A stretch of 64,000 nucleotides of DNA. Source: Plazaster borealis. Taxonomy: Eukaryota > Echinodermata > Asteroidea > Forcipulatida > Labidiasteridae. This document shows, piece after piece, positions 44,583 to 57,300 of the stretch; the first letter of the stretch is position 1; the number at the start of each line of letters is the position of its first letter. A program made the position numbers and the translations under genes. The stretch covers positions 3,290,501-3,354,500 of the forward strand of contig CM037474.1 in NCBI GenBank assembly GCA_021014325.1. Reading direction: 5' to 3'. Below the pieces are notes generated by a model. That model had not been told where the DNA came from. It saw nothing but the letters and a program-made list of their open reading frames with translations, and did not search any database.

Positions 44583-44939
44583 GTTTCAAAGACAAGTGTT
44601 GAGTCAGATAGCGCTAAATTCATTCAGACGCTGTCAAGCAGCGATGATCTAAGAAGTGGTAGGGACAGCGGCAACAACAGCAGCACTGCCAACCTACTCA
44701 ACGATGCTGAACGAAATCCTTTCATCATCAGCGGCAACCATCCATCTGGTACTCCGAACATAACGTTCTCTGATCCACTACCTTCAACCAGTCGTCCTTG
44801 TCCTCAGTCAAGATCATTCATCAACAGCGGACGATCTATGTCGATGATCGTTCATCCAGGCAGTGTTCGCAGAAACTATGAACCTGTACAACAGGAGATG
44901 GAGAACTGCACCAGTGTACCCACTACGCCTGTCCCGTCG
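44583..44939 (+). CDS. Probable ninjurin upstream exon: disordered N-terminal extension
   Basis: 357 nt, acceptor tttttttacag|GTTTCA, donor CCGTCG|gtaagc, phase 0 at both ends; 119 residues. The sequence (starting VSKTSVESDSAKFIQTLSSS) is rich in Ser, Asn, Pro and Arg with no hydrophobic segment. It reads as a cytosolic or extracellular disordered tail placed before the ninjurin core. GC content and codon use are higher than the surroundings, which supports coding. Vertebrate ninjurin N-termini are shorter, so this would be an extension. Alternatively it belongs to another transcript on the plus strand. The ATG is not in this exon unless an internal Met is used. Confidence 0.7.
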
Positions 44940-47900
44940 GTAAGCATCAAAAAACAAACCTAATTTTTTCAACGGCCTGTGAATAAGTTGTCATTTTATA
45001 ATTTATTTTTTTAAAGCAGGGTATAGGCCTACTTTTTGGTAATTGTCAAAGACCAGTATCCTCACTTGGTGTATCCCGACATCTGCATAAAATAAACAAA
45101 CCTATGAAAATTTGGGCTCAATTGGTCATTGAAGTTGCAAGAAAATAATGAATGTTGCATAGAATTGTATGCTTTCAGATGCCTGAGAAAGGCTATGGGA
45201 AAGCATATTTATACAATCTGATTTTCCATTTTCCATTGGTGGTGGTTTAATTGTTACAACAAGACCGAGATGAAATAGAAACTTGGTTTCCCTGCTAGCT
45301 TTGTCTACATCCTTGATAGTCGCTGATGCAATGTTTGTGTGAATGTCTCAAGAATGAGAGGAAAATCAAGTATGTAATGGTTTAAAGTTAGATCAAAATA
45401 TCAAATACGCACTCAGGGTTCTCCCCATGTAAGCTAGCGTAGGGGGCTGATACGCGCAAATATTTTTACTTCAGATCAAATTCACACACAAAACCCAATT
45501 CAAATAACCATTTGCAATGCCCCAGATTGAACAAATGGGTTTTTTAAAACCAAAGTAAAAATAAAACAAATAAAAAAACATTCCAAGGACCTTGTTTCAA
45601 TTCAGCGTGCTTAGGCCAAACTTCATAAATTTGAGTCCAGAATGCCCCACAGTTATGATGAAAAAAAATGCAGGGCAAGGTGTTTTTCCTAAGTAAAGGG
45701 CACCTCTATGACGGAATTTCTACTGGAACATTTTAAGCGGCAATGACAAGGGGGCATGGATGCATTTGCCTTGGTGATGTATCGAGCCTGTAAATGACTT
45801 AAACAACAGTAAACACCCCCAATGTTGTGAATATATTATGGTGGTTTTTTATCATTTTGACTTGCATTTCATCTTACAATCATATGGGCAGAAATTCTTA
45901 TTTTCGTAGTTAAGATTACTACTGGTCCAATGCTGGAAATTCCTTACAAGATCTCAGTCTCATTTTGTACTCTAGTAAAAAAAAAATTATTATTTGATTG
46001 TAATCTTAATAGCATGGGCTAGTATAGAAATATTTGTTCATTTTGAGCAATGCAAAGATGAACCTTTCCTTTTAAAGCAAAACGCACATTTGTAATTTTT
46101 CCCTGGAGAGCAATAAGAATAATGGATACTGATTCCAGTTCTACCAACCGGGACCAGACTATTTGCCCTTCCAGCCTCCGTTTGGTTGCATTGGTTTGAT
46201 GAGCAGAAAAAAAACCAAGATGGGCCCACCACCATAATGTGCATTAATGCATGCAGTACATTTAACACATTAGCATTTTTAACATTGATGCTATGCTGTC
46301 GCTGCATCACAAAGTCAGCGCAATTAGTGTGAATGCCTAATGTATCCACATGCATTATTGGGGGAAACACATTGAGGCCAGCACTCATGACTAGTTCCCG
46401 TCTAGTTGAACAGTCGATCAATCAAACCTAACAAAACTGACCGATCGGATCAATTTGCTAATAAACTGTTAACCTTAACAAATGGACCACAAACTTCTTC
46501 ATGGTCAAGTCACCCGCTGTAAAGTTTCTACATTTTGCGGTTTTTTATTGTTGTTGGTTTTTTTTTTACACAGTATGTGTATTGATTCAGATTCATTATT
46601 TGTGTTTCCAGCTCTCTGCTCCAGTCTAAATTTATACGAAAGAAATCAATAGCGGGGTTTTTTGTTTTGTTTTGTCTTTTGTAAAGGTCCTGGTCTGCCA
46701 ATCCATAATTACTCACATAGGACTCAGTACCAAGTAATGAGTTTAATTTGGAATGTTCCATTCATTGTGCAGGGTTGTATGTCCCATACCTCACCACAGA
46801 AACAATGTTTTCGTTTTTGTAATAAAATACTATTATGTGTCATTTTATTGCTGTTGCAAGTATTGTCATCATAAATTAATTTTATTTACTGTACACAGAA
46901 AACAAAAGTTCGCGGGTGTAAAATTGTCAATAAAAATATTTGTTGTGTACAAAATAAACATAATTTATTATTGTTTACCAAATTTCAACACGAGGCCAAT
47001 TCATACGCACGACATACTTTCACCACACTCTCCATTAAATCAAACACACAAATGTACAATTTCACGCCCGATAATCTGATTAGCCATCCAAATTGTTCGC
47101 TTGCAAACCAGCAGGCAGTAGTAGGACACACCCACCCGGCATTTCCCCCATGGAGTCAACACGCAGTAAATGGTAGCTGCTCCCCGGGGCCGGGACTACA
47201 GTAAATAGCAGTAATGAAGACACAAAGCATATTGGGCCAACCCTCATTCATACATGCCTGCAACCTTTGTCCCGACACCAGTGAAATTCTACGGTGTGTG
47301 CTCGTCGCCGGTGCACACTACAAGAAGCATGTTCAAGGATTCATTTTGGTTTTCAATTAATAAGACTTTACTTATTGATGCATAAATGATATGTGTATGG
47401 ATCGTCCTGAGCTTCTAGCTCCCAGTTGTGTGTGTTTTTGGGGGTTCCTTTAAGGAGACTTGCCTTGACTATGACTATGAGAACGCTGGATTCACAGTGA
47501 GCTGAAATATTCTGAGCCAGCAGATGATTACACTTTGATTTCAAGGCTGGTAGTATCTTCAAATGGCGACCCAAGTGATGCTGATGGAGGTAGTAAATGG
47601 ACCTAACTCATTTTACATTGATTGGGGTTTGCTTCTTTTGCATTCTTGCCTGCATGCAGCTAAATTACAGCATATTTATTTATGCACAGAGTTGATTTAA
47701 AGAAAAATCATCTAATTTAAAAACGCACAATGCCTTATAGATAAATTTATAAAATGTGCTTGATGTTTACATTGATGGCACTTGAGTTATTAGTTATCAA
47801 TCAAAGAATTAGTATAATTTATTATTGTTAAATTCAGCAGGTGTTATTTGGTAGTTGTGTAATTCATCAATGTCAAAATTATATTACAAATTTTATAATA

Positions 47901-50900
47901 GGGCGAGATATTAGCAGTATTGGTTAATAAGGATGCAGTGTTCTAATAACAATAATAATTTTTATTTATATCACACAAATTTAATAAATTGTACAAATTA
48001 TGTGCATCACGTAAATTAAATCAAGATGCCATCAGTCCTAATTTACAAAATATGAAGATAGGATTTGTTTAAAATTAGTAAAAGATTAAGTGAAATGCAA
48101 GTATGCTAAACAAAAACAAGTATTTTGTTGAAAGACTTCAAATTCTTAAAACTGAAAACAATAGCTTTAAAAGGGAATTCTGATGAGATTCAATAGAAAA
48201 GTATTAGAACATTGTTTGGTATGAATTAACATGTTGAGCCTCATTGTTACCTCTTTGATATTAATCTCACTAAACGAGGCCAGGATTCTAACGGAAAGTA
48301 CCTTCAAAATTATCTCTCCAACCTGACTACACCCCACCCCCTCTCTCCAGGATTGTACTGAGCTAATTTTTAACATCTGATGTTTGTTTTTCTACTTACA
48401 AAGTGGATTGTGGGAATTGCAGTACTTGTTGATCTGACAGTACAGAATGCAGAGCTCCATTATTTATTCACTTCCACTGGGTCTGCATTTTAAATTTGAA
48501 ACAATCCGTACATAATCGCTGAATATACAATGTATGTAAACCCATTTGGTTATATTTATTATCTTCAAATTCATCAAAATAAATGCGCCATATGGGGGGA
48601 ATTTGAGTAATTCCACTACGTTTCCAGATTGTTCGATAACTCTCTACTCCCTTTGAAATATTTATTTCCAGCAAGAATTTGTTTCATCATAATCACAGAC
48701 GTCAGCGCTATTTGTTCTTAAGATGTAGTCTGGCACTCTGCCCCCACAGTATGCTAAACAAATCACTGTGGCATTGGCGTATACACGTGTCTAAAATGCC
48801 AGACTTGACCTCTCCATGTTGAGAATTATTTCTAAACTGCGTGACAAAAATTCAGCGCTGGCCTTAAAATTATTTTCCATCCATTAATAACACCATCTCT
48901 CATAAAAGCTTTTTGTAGTAGAGTTGTTCGAGTCCATGACTGTTTGTCTTCATCACGAATGACCCCACAAGCTTGTATAGCAATAATGCACATTGATTTG
49001 TTGGTCATTTTAATAATAAGAAAGTGAAAGTCTAGCCTAGAATTTCATATGTCTACAGATGACAAAAACAATTTAAAAAAATTATTGTTACAGGTTTGCA
49101 CAATGAACAAAACCCATTAAGGGTTGGATCTTGGCTTTACTCAGACAGTCGTGTTTTCATAAAGAGTAAAATATTGGTTGTTTACAATGCTTTTTCAGGG
49201 TATTGTTCAGTAAACAGGTCAAAAAGCCAGTCAGCCTGAATACTGTTTAGATTTGATGTGTATAATACATATAGAATTGTCTGTACTTTTGGGGTTCAAA
49301 AAGAGTTAAAAAGGGTGTACACAACATTGGTAAAATTGGGAAAATATATGTTCACAGACTTTCACATATTAAATTTACATGATATTAAAATGGTCATAGT
49401 GGAAAACTTCCCTTGAAATATTTTGTGCTCGAAATTTTAAAAAATTTTCATGAGAAACGATTAAGACAACTAGTTTTGATCTTGCAAGACCAAAACCTGA
49501 TGTTTGCAAAATAGTGAAAAAAATATTAAGGGGTTTTCCACTATTTTCTTGTGATTTCGATGAACGATTGAGCTTAAATTTTCATAGTTTTGTTGTTTCA
49601 TGTTTACGTTGGGTCACACAAAGTGGCAAGTACCAATATTGTCCGCAAGCTGTAAAGCATACTCATTGATTGTGAAACATCAACAAACATCTTGATTTCT
49701 GTCTGTAATTACCATGTAGAATATTCTCCAGTCACGCCACCTTGAGTTATTCTATACAGAAATATCGTCAAGGAAAATAACCAGTCATATATTAAATACA
49801 TCTCATTCAGTCCGCCTCCTCGACACTGTGCAAGTTGCTGCTGTATGAATTGCTAATATCCTGCTCTTATTGGCAACATAAATTGGAAGTAGAGTTGTCA
49901 GTGCAGATGCCCCATACACAGCGTTCTTCAAACAGATATATTGATGTAATTATTCATATATCTCTACCAATCATGTTTTTTAGTCTGACCTGCAGTGGAT
50001 ATGACAGTTGGCTCTTGGAATAATTTGTTCTACCCAGATTTATGCTAATGTGATTTTTCCTTCAAGTGGGATGTCAATGCAATGGGCTGGATGCTTGGTT
50101 GTTGTAAGGGCAAGGCTGGTTTTTTTCGTTAGTAAAGGGCATCTCTATGAGGGAGATTTAGGTTTCTACTCAAGGGGCACTAAGACAAGGACTAGGGTCA
50201 TGGAGGCGATGAACCTATCTCATGAATATGCACATTGCACATCGCGCGTGCGCACTAATGCAAAATAGGGAACATCGCGCCTTTTTTGTATGGGGCATGA
50301 TGGTGGCGTGACGGATACATTTGCGTCTGCCTAGTGGACATTTCTATGGTGTTAAACCTTTATCATGGTGCGGCCGTCTTGATATTCTCCCATTCAACTC
50401 AATGTAATCAAAGCGAGGCTGGAAAGAAAAATAGTTTGGTTCTTTTTTGTGCGATGAATATCAGCATCCATTACTGTTACTGGATACAGGGAACATGACC
50501 AAGATGGTGGCAGCATGACAAAGGTCTTATAGGCAGGCATGAATGTTATAAGCAGGTTTTGATGGGTAAGACTAATTGCCTGCAATGCTCTCTTGTAGAG
50601 TATCGGGCCTTGCTGCCTATCACCCTACTCTTGAATACCAATCTTATTTCAAACAAATGTTGTCCTTGAACTTGATTTTTGATTTGATTTATTTTACAAA
50701 CTACAAGGAAAGTATATGCAAATAGGCCTACATACAAAATAGACAAATAGATAGAAAACAGCAAGAAAAGAAAATTTGTTTGCTGAGGATAACACAACAA
50801 AAGTCAAAAACTTATTTCCATTGTGGACCTCTTAGTGAAAACAAAATGGGGCACAGTCAATACCATGGATGAAACAGTCAACTTGAAAAGACTACAGCAA

Positions 50901-53900
50901 AATGGGACAGGAGGGGACCAAAGAGGCAATCTACAAAAGCATAATAAGTATAAGCCTAGGTTAAAAAATAGATAAAGTAACAATACACACAAAAATATAT
51001 ATATATATATGAAAGCAAAAATCAGAAAAATTTCAACTGTCAGAAAAGGTAATCAGATCCTCCATCATATGCAATCACAGATGGACTGCAAGAAAAATTC
51101 ACCTGGCTTGTCTGAAGTGAACATGAGTTCAAACACTGAAGTTTCAAAATAATGTCTTGATGTTATCACTGAAGTCCTGTAAAATGACAGGGAAACATGG
51201 AGTAATAAACCACAAGGGAAACTGACTGGGATAAATTTGAATTCATTTTAGATTGAACAAAGACGAATTGACTAGAGTGGGATTTGAATCTGCGACCTAT
51301 GTTGGCGGTCTCCCTATTTTGTCAATATCTTTGTTCGGGGGTGCCAGTCGGAAGCCATTCAACCTGTAACTGCCATGTAGCCAGGGATCACAACCAAGTT
51401 TACGATACAAACTGGGAGCGGCAGGAGAGGGATCACCTTACTTGAGGGGATGCGACTTCTTCTTTCAAATATCAAGATATAAACCACAAGGGAAACTGAG
51501 TGGGTAAATTTCATCACATTTTGGATTGAACAAAGAAAAATTGATAAGAGCGGGATTTGAACCTGCAACCTCCAGATTAACATGCCGGTGCTCCACCAAC
51601 TGAGCTATGTTGGCGGTCTCCCTATTTTGTCCATATCTTTGTTTGAGGGTGCCAGTCAGAAAACAATACATGTAAAATCATTGTGACTTTCTAAACATTT
51701 TTCCTTGGTCTTGGTATTGCTCCATCAAAATTAGTAAATTGGCTCTTACACCCTCCAAATTAAGCAGAATGTTCTTGCGTTTCCATATAATGCATGCATT
51801 TCTTTGAAAGTACCAACAATTTTTTATCCATGGAAATTTTATTGATGTTTTTTATGCAAACGACATGTATCAATCCCTTTCAATTTGGATCTCCATATGT
51901 GTGGTTTTTTGTGTACGTTTTTTTGAGGAATGATAATACATATTCTGATTTAATTTCTGTGGACTGACCTTAAAGCAGCTTCTTCTTGTTGAATAGTTTG
52001 CCGTTTAACTCCCCTGGGTGGGATTGTAATTTCACCCGCCCCTCTTAAGAGGTCCATGCCAGATACTGTTTAATCTTTTAAGTCTGCTCTCACAGCCTGT
52101 GATGATCTTACACACACTTCATTTGAGAGCACTTACCTTATTTTTCTGGCACTATAATTTTAAGTTCCAAATTCGGAAAAAGGGATTGAGCAGGGCCTTC
52201 TAAAGAGGTGTGTGGCTTACCAAGAAATTTTCACCCAGAAGCATTATGTGGAGACTTGTTCCTATTTGGCTTTATTTCCTTTGAGATCATCATTGAGTAA
52301 AAACTAAAAATATGTCTGTGTCACAACCTGCAAAATTATAGTTTATTACTTATGTTTTCAAAATAAATGCCCCGGTTTCAAAATAGAAAGTTGAGGGTAA
52401 CGTTCTCGTGGGGTACAAACATGTTCTTTAGTCAGGAACCTCCTGAGGGCTTCACCAAGGAACCGCCTCTTTCTAAAAATAATGACCAGAGTGGCCTTCT
52501 CTGAACATCATGAATGAATGAATCATGTTTTTATCGGTGGTGAACTTTGCTCATTTGGGATTGAGTAGAGTGGCACAAATACCACCTGGCAAGTTCGCCT
52601 AAACTAAAAGTAAAGTTGGCACAAACCTTCTGCCCATGCAGCCATAGAGATTTGTGTTGACAGTGATTGCTCTGTCAAATACACTTGCTGCATGACTTCT
52701 TTTGAACAAGTTAATATCAATTGATCCCCAACCTGTATTTTCAGTCAATAGGAAGGACTTTTATGAAATGTTAACTTTGATGATATTTTTGCTAGTTCGC
52801 TATGGCGTACCTGCCAAGTTACTGGTATGATAAATATGAGTTGACCTCCACTGGTTTGGTACACTAGTAATATTCTCTTTGTGCAAAGTTGATACGGAGC
52901 ATGTTAGAGAATCAGTTGTATACACTCTCCACACAGGAATGACATCGGAGGAGAAACGATACACTTATTTTACCTGCCCTTTAAAAAGTTAACAGTCTTT
53001 TAGCCATGATAGCTGATTACGGAAGCAGGAAGGTAGTGTAATTGTAATCAGACCCTCTGATAAACCAAATCCTGTTTGTAGGTTGCTAGTTAACAGCATC
53101 TGAACATTCAATCCCTGGCATTGCCTTTTGTCAGGACTGTCATTTTGTAGAATCACTTCCCCCATGGCTTAGTGGTAGACAAAATTCTCAAGATTGTGGG
53201 AGAATTCTGATCGGAGCTTATGTTTAGGACTGCCAATTGAACCACAAGTTCCTGGCATAACAAAGACCAACTTTAGAGAAAGACAACAAATTCCTGAAGA
53301 TGCTTAAGAGCATGCTGGTTGGAAAGACAGGCTGGAAAAGAAACCACAAGTTCCTGCCTCAACCAAATTAAATTTGAAAGACGTTTTTTTCCAGAAGTTG
53401 ATAAGAGGAGTATGGTTGAAACCTTAGCCTGAAAAACCCACAAATGTTTCTTGAAATAGAACACTCAGATAAACAGGTTGATCCGGTCGGTCGTAAAGGC
53501 ATACAAGAACAAACTTAACCGATAACATTTCTCCTGAGAAGTTAACGTATACTGATCAAACTGAGTCTTTTTTTGGAAAGCTTCTGCAAAGAGACCTTTT
53601 ATAGGAGGTAAAACATGATGTAACACCAGATTTTCTCTTTTATATTTTCATAGAATCCTGCTCCACGTTCTATAGACTACAATATATATGCAACAAAGAA
53701 GACTGTATGCGAGGGGTTTCTTGCTGTCGCCTTGCTTATGGCCAATGCCTCCCAACTCAAGAGCCTTGTCAGCGTGGGCGAAGAGTTTCGCTTCTTCCGC
53801 TTCGTCACAGCCCTCATCGTTATCTCCATCACACTGCAGCTCATCACCGGTGTCTTCCTCCTCTTCCTCGGACGCGACAATCTCAGCGATGTCTACCGTC

Positions 53901-53998
53901 AACGGCGTCTGGACCGCATCAACAACTGGACGACGGGGTTGGTGTTCACCATCGTGGTCATCAACATTTTCATCGCGGCATTCGGCCTTCAGAGCTGA
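44583..53998 (+). CDS. NINJ: Ninjurin-family membrane protein, 3' two coding exons
   Basis: Gene-level entry. Exons 44583-44939 and 53654-53998 are both phase 0 at their shared junction and give 233 codons plus stop; the start codon and earlier exon(s) are not found. Ninjurins are small plasma-membrane proteins with amphipathic and transmembrane helices. Family members act in homophilic adhesion, and NINJ1 oligomerises to rupture the membrane of dying cells. The protein is divergently oriented to WNK, about 17 kb between the WNK ATG and the core ninjurin exon. The upstream exon is assigned by phase, orientation and splice sites; an intermediate exon in the 8.7 kb intron cannot be excluded. 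Confidence 0.85.
45018..45190 (+). mobile_element. Truncated TTAAAGG-family MITE
   Basis: Starts at TTTTTGGTAATTGTCAAAGA and continues through the CACTTGGTGTATCCCGACAT and TTGGTCATTGAAGTTGCAAG blocks. It stops before the second end. Confidence 0.75.
45418..45660 (+). mobile_element. Truncated copy of the CAGGGTTCTCCCC MITE
   Basis: Starts CAGGGTTCTCCCCATG and shares GACCTTGTTTCAATTCAGC and CCAGAATGCCCCACAGTT with 14543-14814. The right inverted repeat is lost and replaced by a GGGCACC-type repeat. Confidence 0.8.
51207..51440 (-). mobile_element. SINE copy with internal deletion of the tRNA-like part
   Basis: Same unit as 2786-3017: GGTGCCAGTCGGAAGCCATT and the GGGATCACCTTA end are present. 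The segment from the anticodon arm to the A box is missing: the sequence jumps from the B-box side directly to GTTGGCGGTC. Likely an inactive derivative. Confidence 0.8.
51479..51663 (-). mobile_element. SINE copy, best-preserved tRNA-like head
   Basis: Minus-strand tRNA-like sequence has an A box TAGCTCAGTTGG and a B box GGTTCAAATCC, with CCGG/CTGG anticodon-stem pairing around a GTT triplet. It follows the 51207 copy in the same orientation, and both begin with a shared ACCACAAGGGAAACTGA segment, so the two form a near-tandem pair. It lacks the distal GGGATCACC end. Confidence 0.8.
53654..53998 (+). CDS. NINJ: Ninjurin core exon
   Basis: Acceptor ttttcatag|AATCCT, TGA stop at 53996-53998, 114 residues. 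Seen in order: the family signature YATKKTVCEGFLAVALLMAN and ASQLK (residues 12-36, the amphipathic helical region), then a hydrophobic segment about 50-72 (TLQLITGVFLLFLG), a polar loop with RDNLSDVYRQRRLDRINN, and a second membrane segment about 95-112 (TGLVFTIVVINIFIAAFG), ending LQS. Length and order match the ninjurin domain from the signature to the C-terminus, with two transmembrane helices. The exon is markedly GC-rich at third positions compared with its AT-rich flanks, which leaves several other frames open by chance. Confidence 0.95.
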   Translation, partial: NPAPRSIDYNIYATKKTVCEGFLAVALLMANASQLKSLVSVGEEFRFFRFVTALIVISITLQLITGVFLLFLGRDNLSDVYRQRRLDRINNWTTGLVFTIVVINIFIAAFGLQS

Positions 53999-54349
53999 TC
54001 TGTAGAGGAAGGCAGGCATCGTGGCAGGAAGTCCGCCAGAGCAGCAGGTTATGGCACGGGTATTTTTATTTGACGGGGTTTTGATTATAGATTTGGCTTC
54101 AAATCAGTTATTGACACCATGACTTCATTGCAGTCATTTTTGAAAATTGGGGCGCCTGTGTGACCCCAACTCCCTTGGCAGTTGGTTAATAGAATCTTTT
54201 TTTATCTGGCACAATTCTACATGACAACTTAACACCCGAATCTTTACACTTTCACAACAACTTAGTATTCATGACAACTCCCCCAAGCCAATCATGGTCC
54301 TTTCTCACTAGTTTAGCTGTGCAGTGTTCAATCCATCAATATCAATAAA
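53999..54349 (+). terminator. Ninjurin 3' UTR with candidate polyadenylation signal
   Basis: After the TGA there is no further exon. The first canonical AATAAA on the plus strand in the following sequence is at 54344-54349, so a short 3' UTR of about 370 nt is possible. A longer 3' UTR using later signals is equally compatible with the sequence. Confidence 0.4.
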
Positions 54350-57300
54350 ACCAGGGCATGATTATAATAAAAAAATATCAAGCCAAGACTGCCACTTGGC
54401 TTCACACATAAGCCCTTTTCACATGAGAGCAATTTAGCAGGGGTCCCTTGCTTATTCTAGCATGGTTGTAAACAAATTTCAAACTGCACTTCAAAAGACC
54501 ATCAATATTTGGACTGTCCAAGGTGCCTAGTGAAATCTTCTCAAACATAGCTACATTTTGTCGGAGGTCCAGACCTATGTTATGTTCTTTGTATATAATT
54601 AGGCTGGTATTTAACCATCCAGATGCAGCAGAAGACTACAGTGTAATGAACAGGGCTTATGTCGAGTGCATACTGTTTACACCTCCCAGCACCATGTTCA
54701 TGTTGCCACTGCTGTGCTAGAGGTTATTTTCCAGCAGGTGAATTCCTTAATGTGTGGACATCACTTATATAGTTGAAACTCACTGACAATGATCAGAAAT
54801 GCATGCTGTAATTGATTGAAAAGCGTATTTCACAGCCAGTTTGGTTCCTTGGTTAGTAAATGGCATGTGTGTGTAATCCCTGCTCTGTACTGTAGTTTAT
54901 AATTTAAGAACCTATTCAACCTTGTGAACCATCTTCAACAATGAGGAGAAGCTGCGGCGTATTGGAGTGACATCAAGTCACACCGTTCTCCTTGAGAGGC
55001 TGGCGGGAAAGCTTTGCATACCTAGACACTTACTATTGTCTGTTGAGGGTGTTGTCTAGAGAGAGGCAAACTGGCCACCATAAGGGAGACTCACTGACCC
55101 GTGAAGAATCAGGGTCCAACCAGGGCATTGCACTTAATTGGTCATGGCTGACTGAATACAGAAATCTGGGAATCAACAAGTCCTTGGATGATGGGATAGA
55201 ATTGATTTTTTCCTTTGGAAAGTGTATCAGGTGGTTTTTTATATTATACATTAAGTAGTGCAGTCATTGTCCAGCACTCTCAACTGAATTCAATGAGGTG
55301 TGACTGCGCTGTCCGTCCACCAGCAATTTACAGTTCCAACCAAGGTTTACATGTAGACCCCTGCCTTGGATACTACCTTGCCTTGTTGGTAAATCTCTGC
55401 ACTATTTAGAGCATAGAGCAAGGGCTGAGCAAGCCTTGGTCCATGCATGGAGCCTCCACAGTCCAATTCATGGAGGTAGAGTTTTCTATTTCTACCTCCA
55501 TGGTCCGTGGCTAGAGGGGGAGGGGTCCATTGGTTCTGATTTGATCCACTCATGCCTTGTTATATTAAAATAAACACTGATGCAACATGAACAAAATCCG
55601 ATCTTCACAAATGCAGGCAGTGTATTTAGTAGTCTAAATCCTATAAGCTAGCTCTCGATGTTTACTATTTTGGAAGTGCTTTGTGATACCCTGTAAGCAT
55701 TTGGGTAAATCCTTGCAGACACAAAGGAAAGCTTGCTTTGTCCATTCCATCCTCTTTCCTTGCTTATATCCGTCCTGCAAGCCCAATTTAAAAAAGGCCC
55801 CTGGATGGTCTAGTACCCAAGGTTAACTAACAGTGGACCCTGCTCATTTGACCTTGTTAATCTGTCTCCAGTCCTTGGGGTACTCTGTAGATTTGAATAC
55901 TTTTCCATGTTGTTGATCTAGTTTGGTTGATTTGGATTCCCTTTTGGAAGTTCGGGCCTTCAGAGGAAGTAATCCTCGGACCGTAGTAGAATTGGTACTT
56001 ATTACTTACATTGAATTTGTCCAAAAAAAATTGTCTGTTTTAGTGTGTAATTGATCAATTTTATTCAATTTGTTGAACAATTTAGAAGTTATTTATTGAG
56101 TCTATGTAATTATTATGTAGTATTTAATACATTATATTTTTTACATGATTTTTCTTGTATTTGTAAGATTTACTAATGACACATGTGACTCGAGTTTGTG
56201 GGTTACAAGCAGCGGTTTAATAGAACAGCAAAGTATGGTGGCCTACAAGTGCCATATATGACAGTATTTTTCAGTATTAGGATTAATCTATTATCAAAAC
56301 AAGCACTTTGTAGTATGTACTTGTACATGATAATGTTTGAAACTCAAAAACAATTTTTTAAAGAGTATTTTCAGTTTGATGATTTATGTTTATCAAAATT
56401 TTGGGTAATTTAATGTGACATTAGGAACTGCCTCTCTAGATCAGGCAGTGCCCTAGGAAATTTATCGAAAGTTTACAGTCAAGATTTACATTTCATTGAA
56501 CGTAAAAAAGAAAACCAGTCACATGGAAAAGTAATGTGCCTCCAAGTCGTCCTAAACCTTGCAAAGTGGAAGTGAAAGCGTCAATCGTTTGCTGCCACCA
56601 CCTCACATTAATTACAATGTTTCCAAGAAAACCTAAAAGAGCAGCTTTCTTAAAACCTGGCTCAAATTAAACACGAGGAAACATTAATTGAATAACAACT
56701 GTCACTTCCCATGTAGACAAGCATGCTTTATCCGAACCGTTCTTTTCTTCTAATCACAAACAGAGAAATTCTCCCCGTTTTGGGGGGATCTTGGGGGATC
56801 GGCTTTGTTTTGAAGTTGAACCGTTACCTTCTGAACTACTTTTGATCCACTGGTATCACAAGTTCATAAAGGTCACCCGCTGCTGTTGTTCTCAAGGGGG
56901 GCGTGATGACACTGTGTGACCCACAGGCAACCAATGTTAAGGGACATGTTAGTCAATGTGTCATATCCTCACTCACTCATGCTACAAACTATACTACCCC
57001 CGCCACCTGTACCAATCAGCGGGTTATAAAGTTGGCATTTGCTGGGTTATGTCACGGACAAGAAAATTACTCAATGAAATTTGCCTGACACCCACTATCA
57101 TCACAGGAAATACCGGGGGTGGGTTTGACCAAATATTGGAGTGAAGAATTAAGGCCAGGTCCGAGTTACATGTAACTGCTTTCGGCTGTGGCTGTATGCG
57201 GATTACTGGAAAGCCCTATTGTTGCTGTCAGCCAAAAGCCATAGCCGTAGGCAAAGTGGCTTCATTCGGACCCAACCCCTGGATTGAATACTACAAAAAA

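Larger units (their letters stand above)
44940..53653 (+). other. Ninjurin intron (8.7 kb)
   Basis: No exon is seen. Contents: a truncated TTAAAGG-family MITE (about 45018-45190), a truncated hAT-like copy (about 45418-45660), a GGGCACC-type repeat (45670-45800 and 50105-50215), an AT dinucleotide run (about 50996-51011) and two SINE copies (51207-51663). The remainder is unique-looking AT-rich DNA. Confidence 0.7.

Noticed and set aside
53648..54019. 123-codon antisense frame and two further plus-strand frames across the ninjurin exon
   Set aside because: They are by-products of the high GC3 of the ninjurin exon, which removes stops from other frames. The ninjurin frame has clear homology, an acceptor and a stop.
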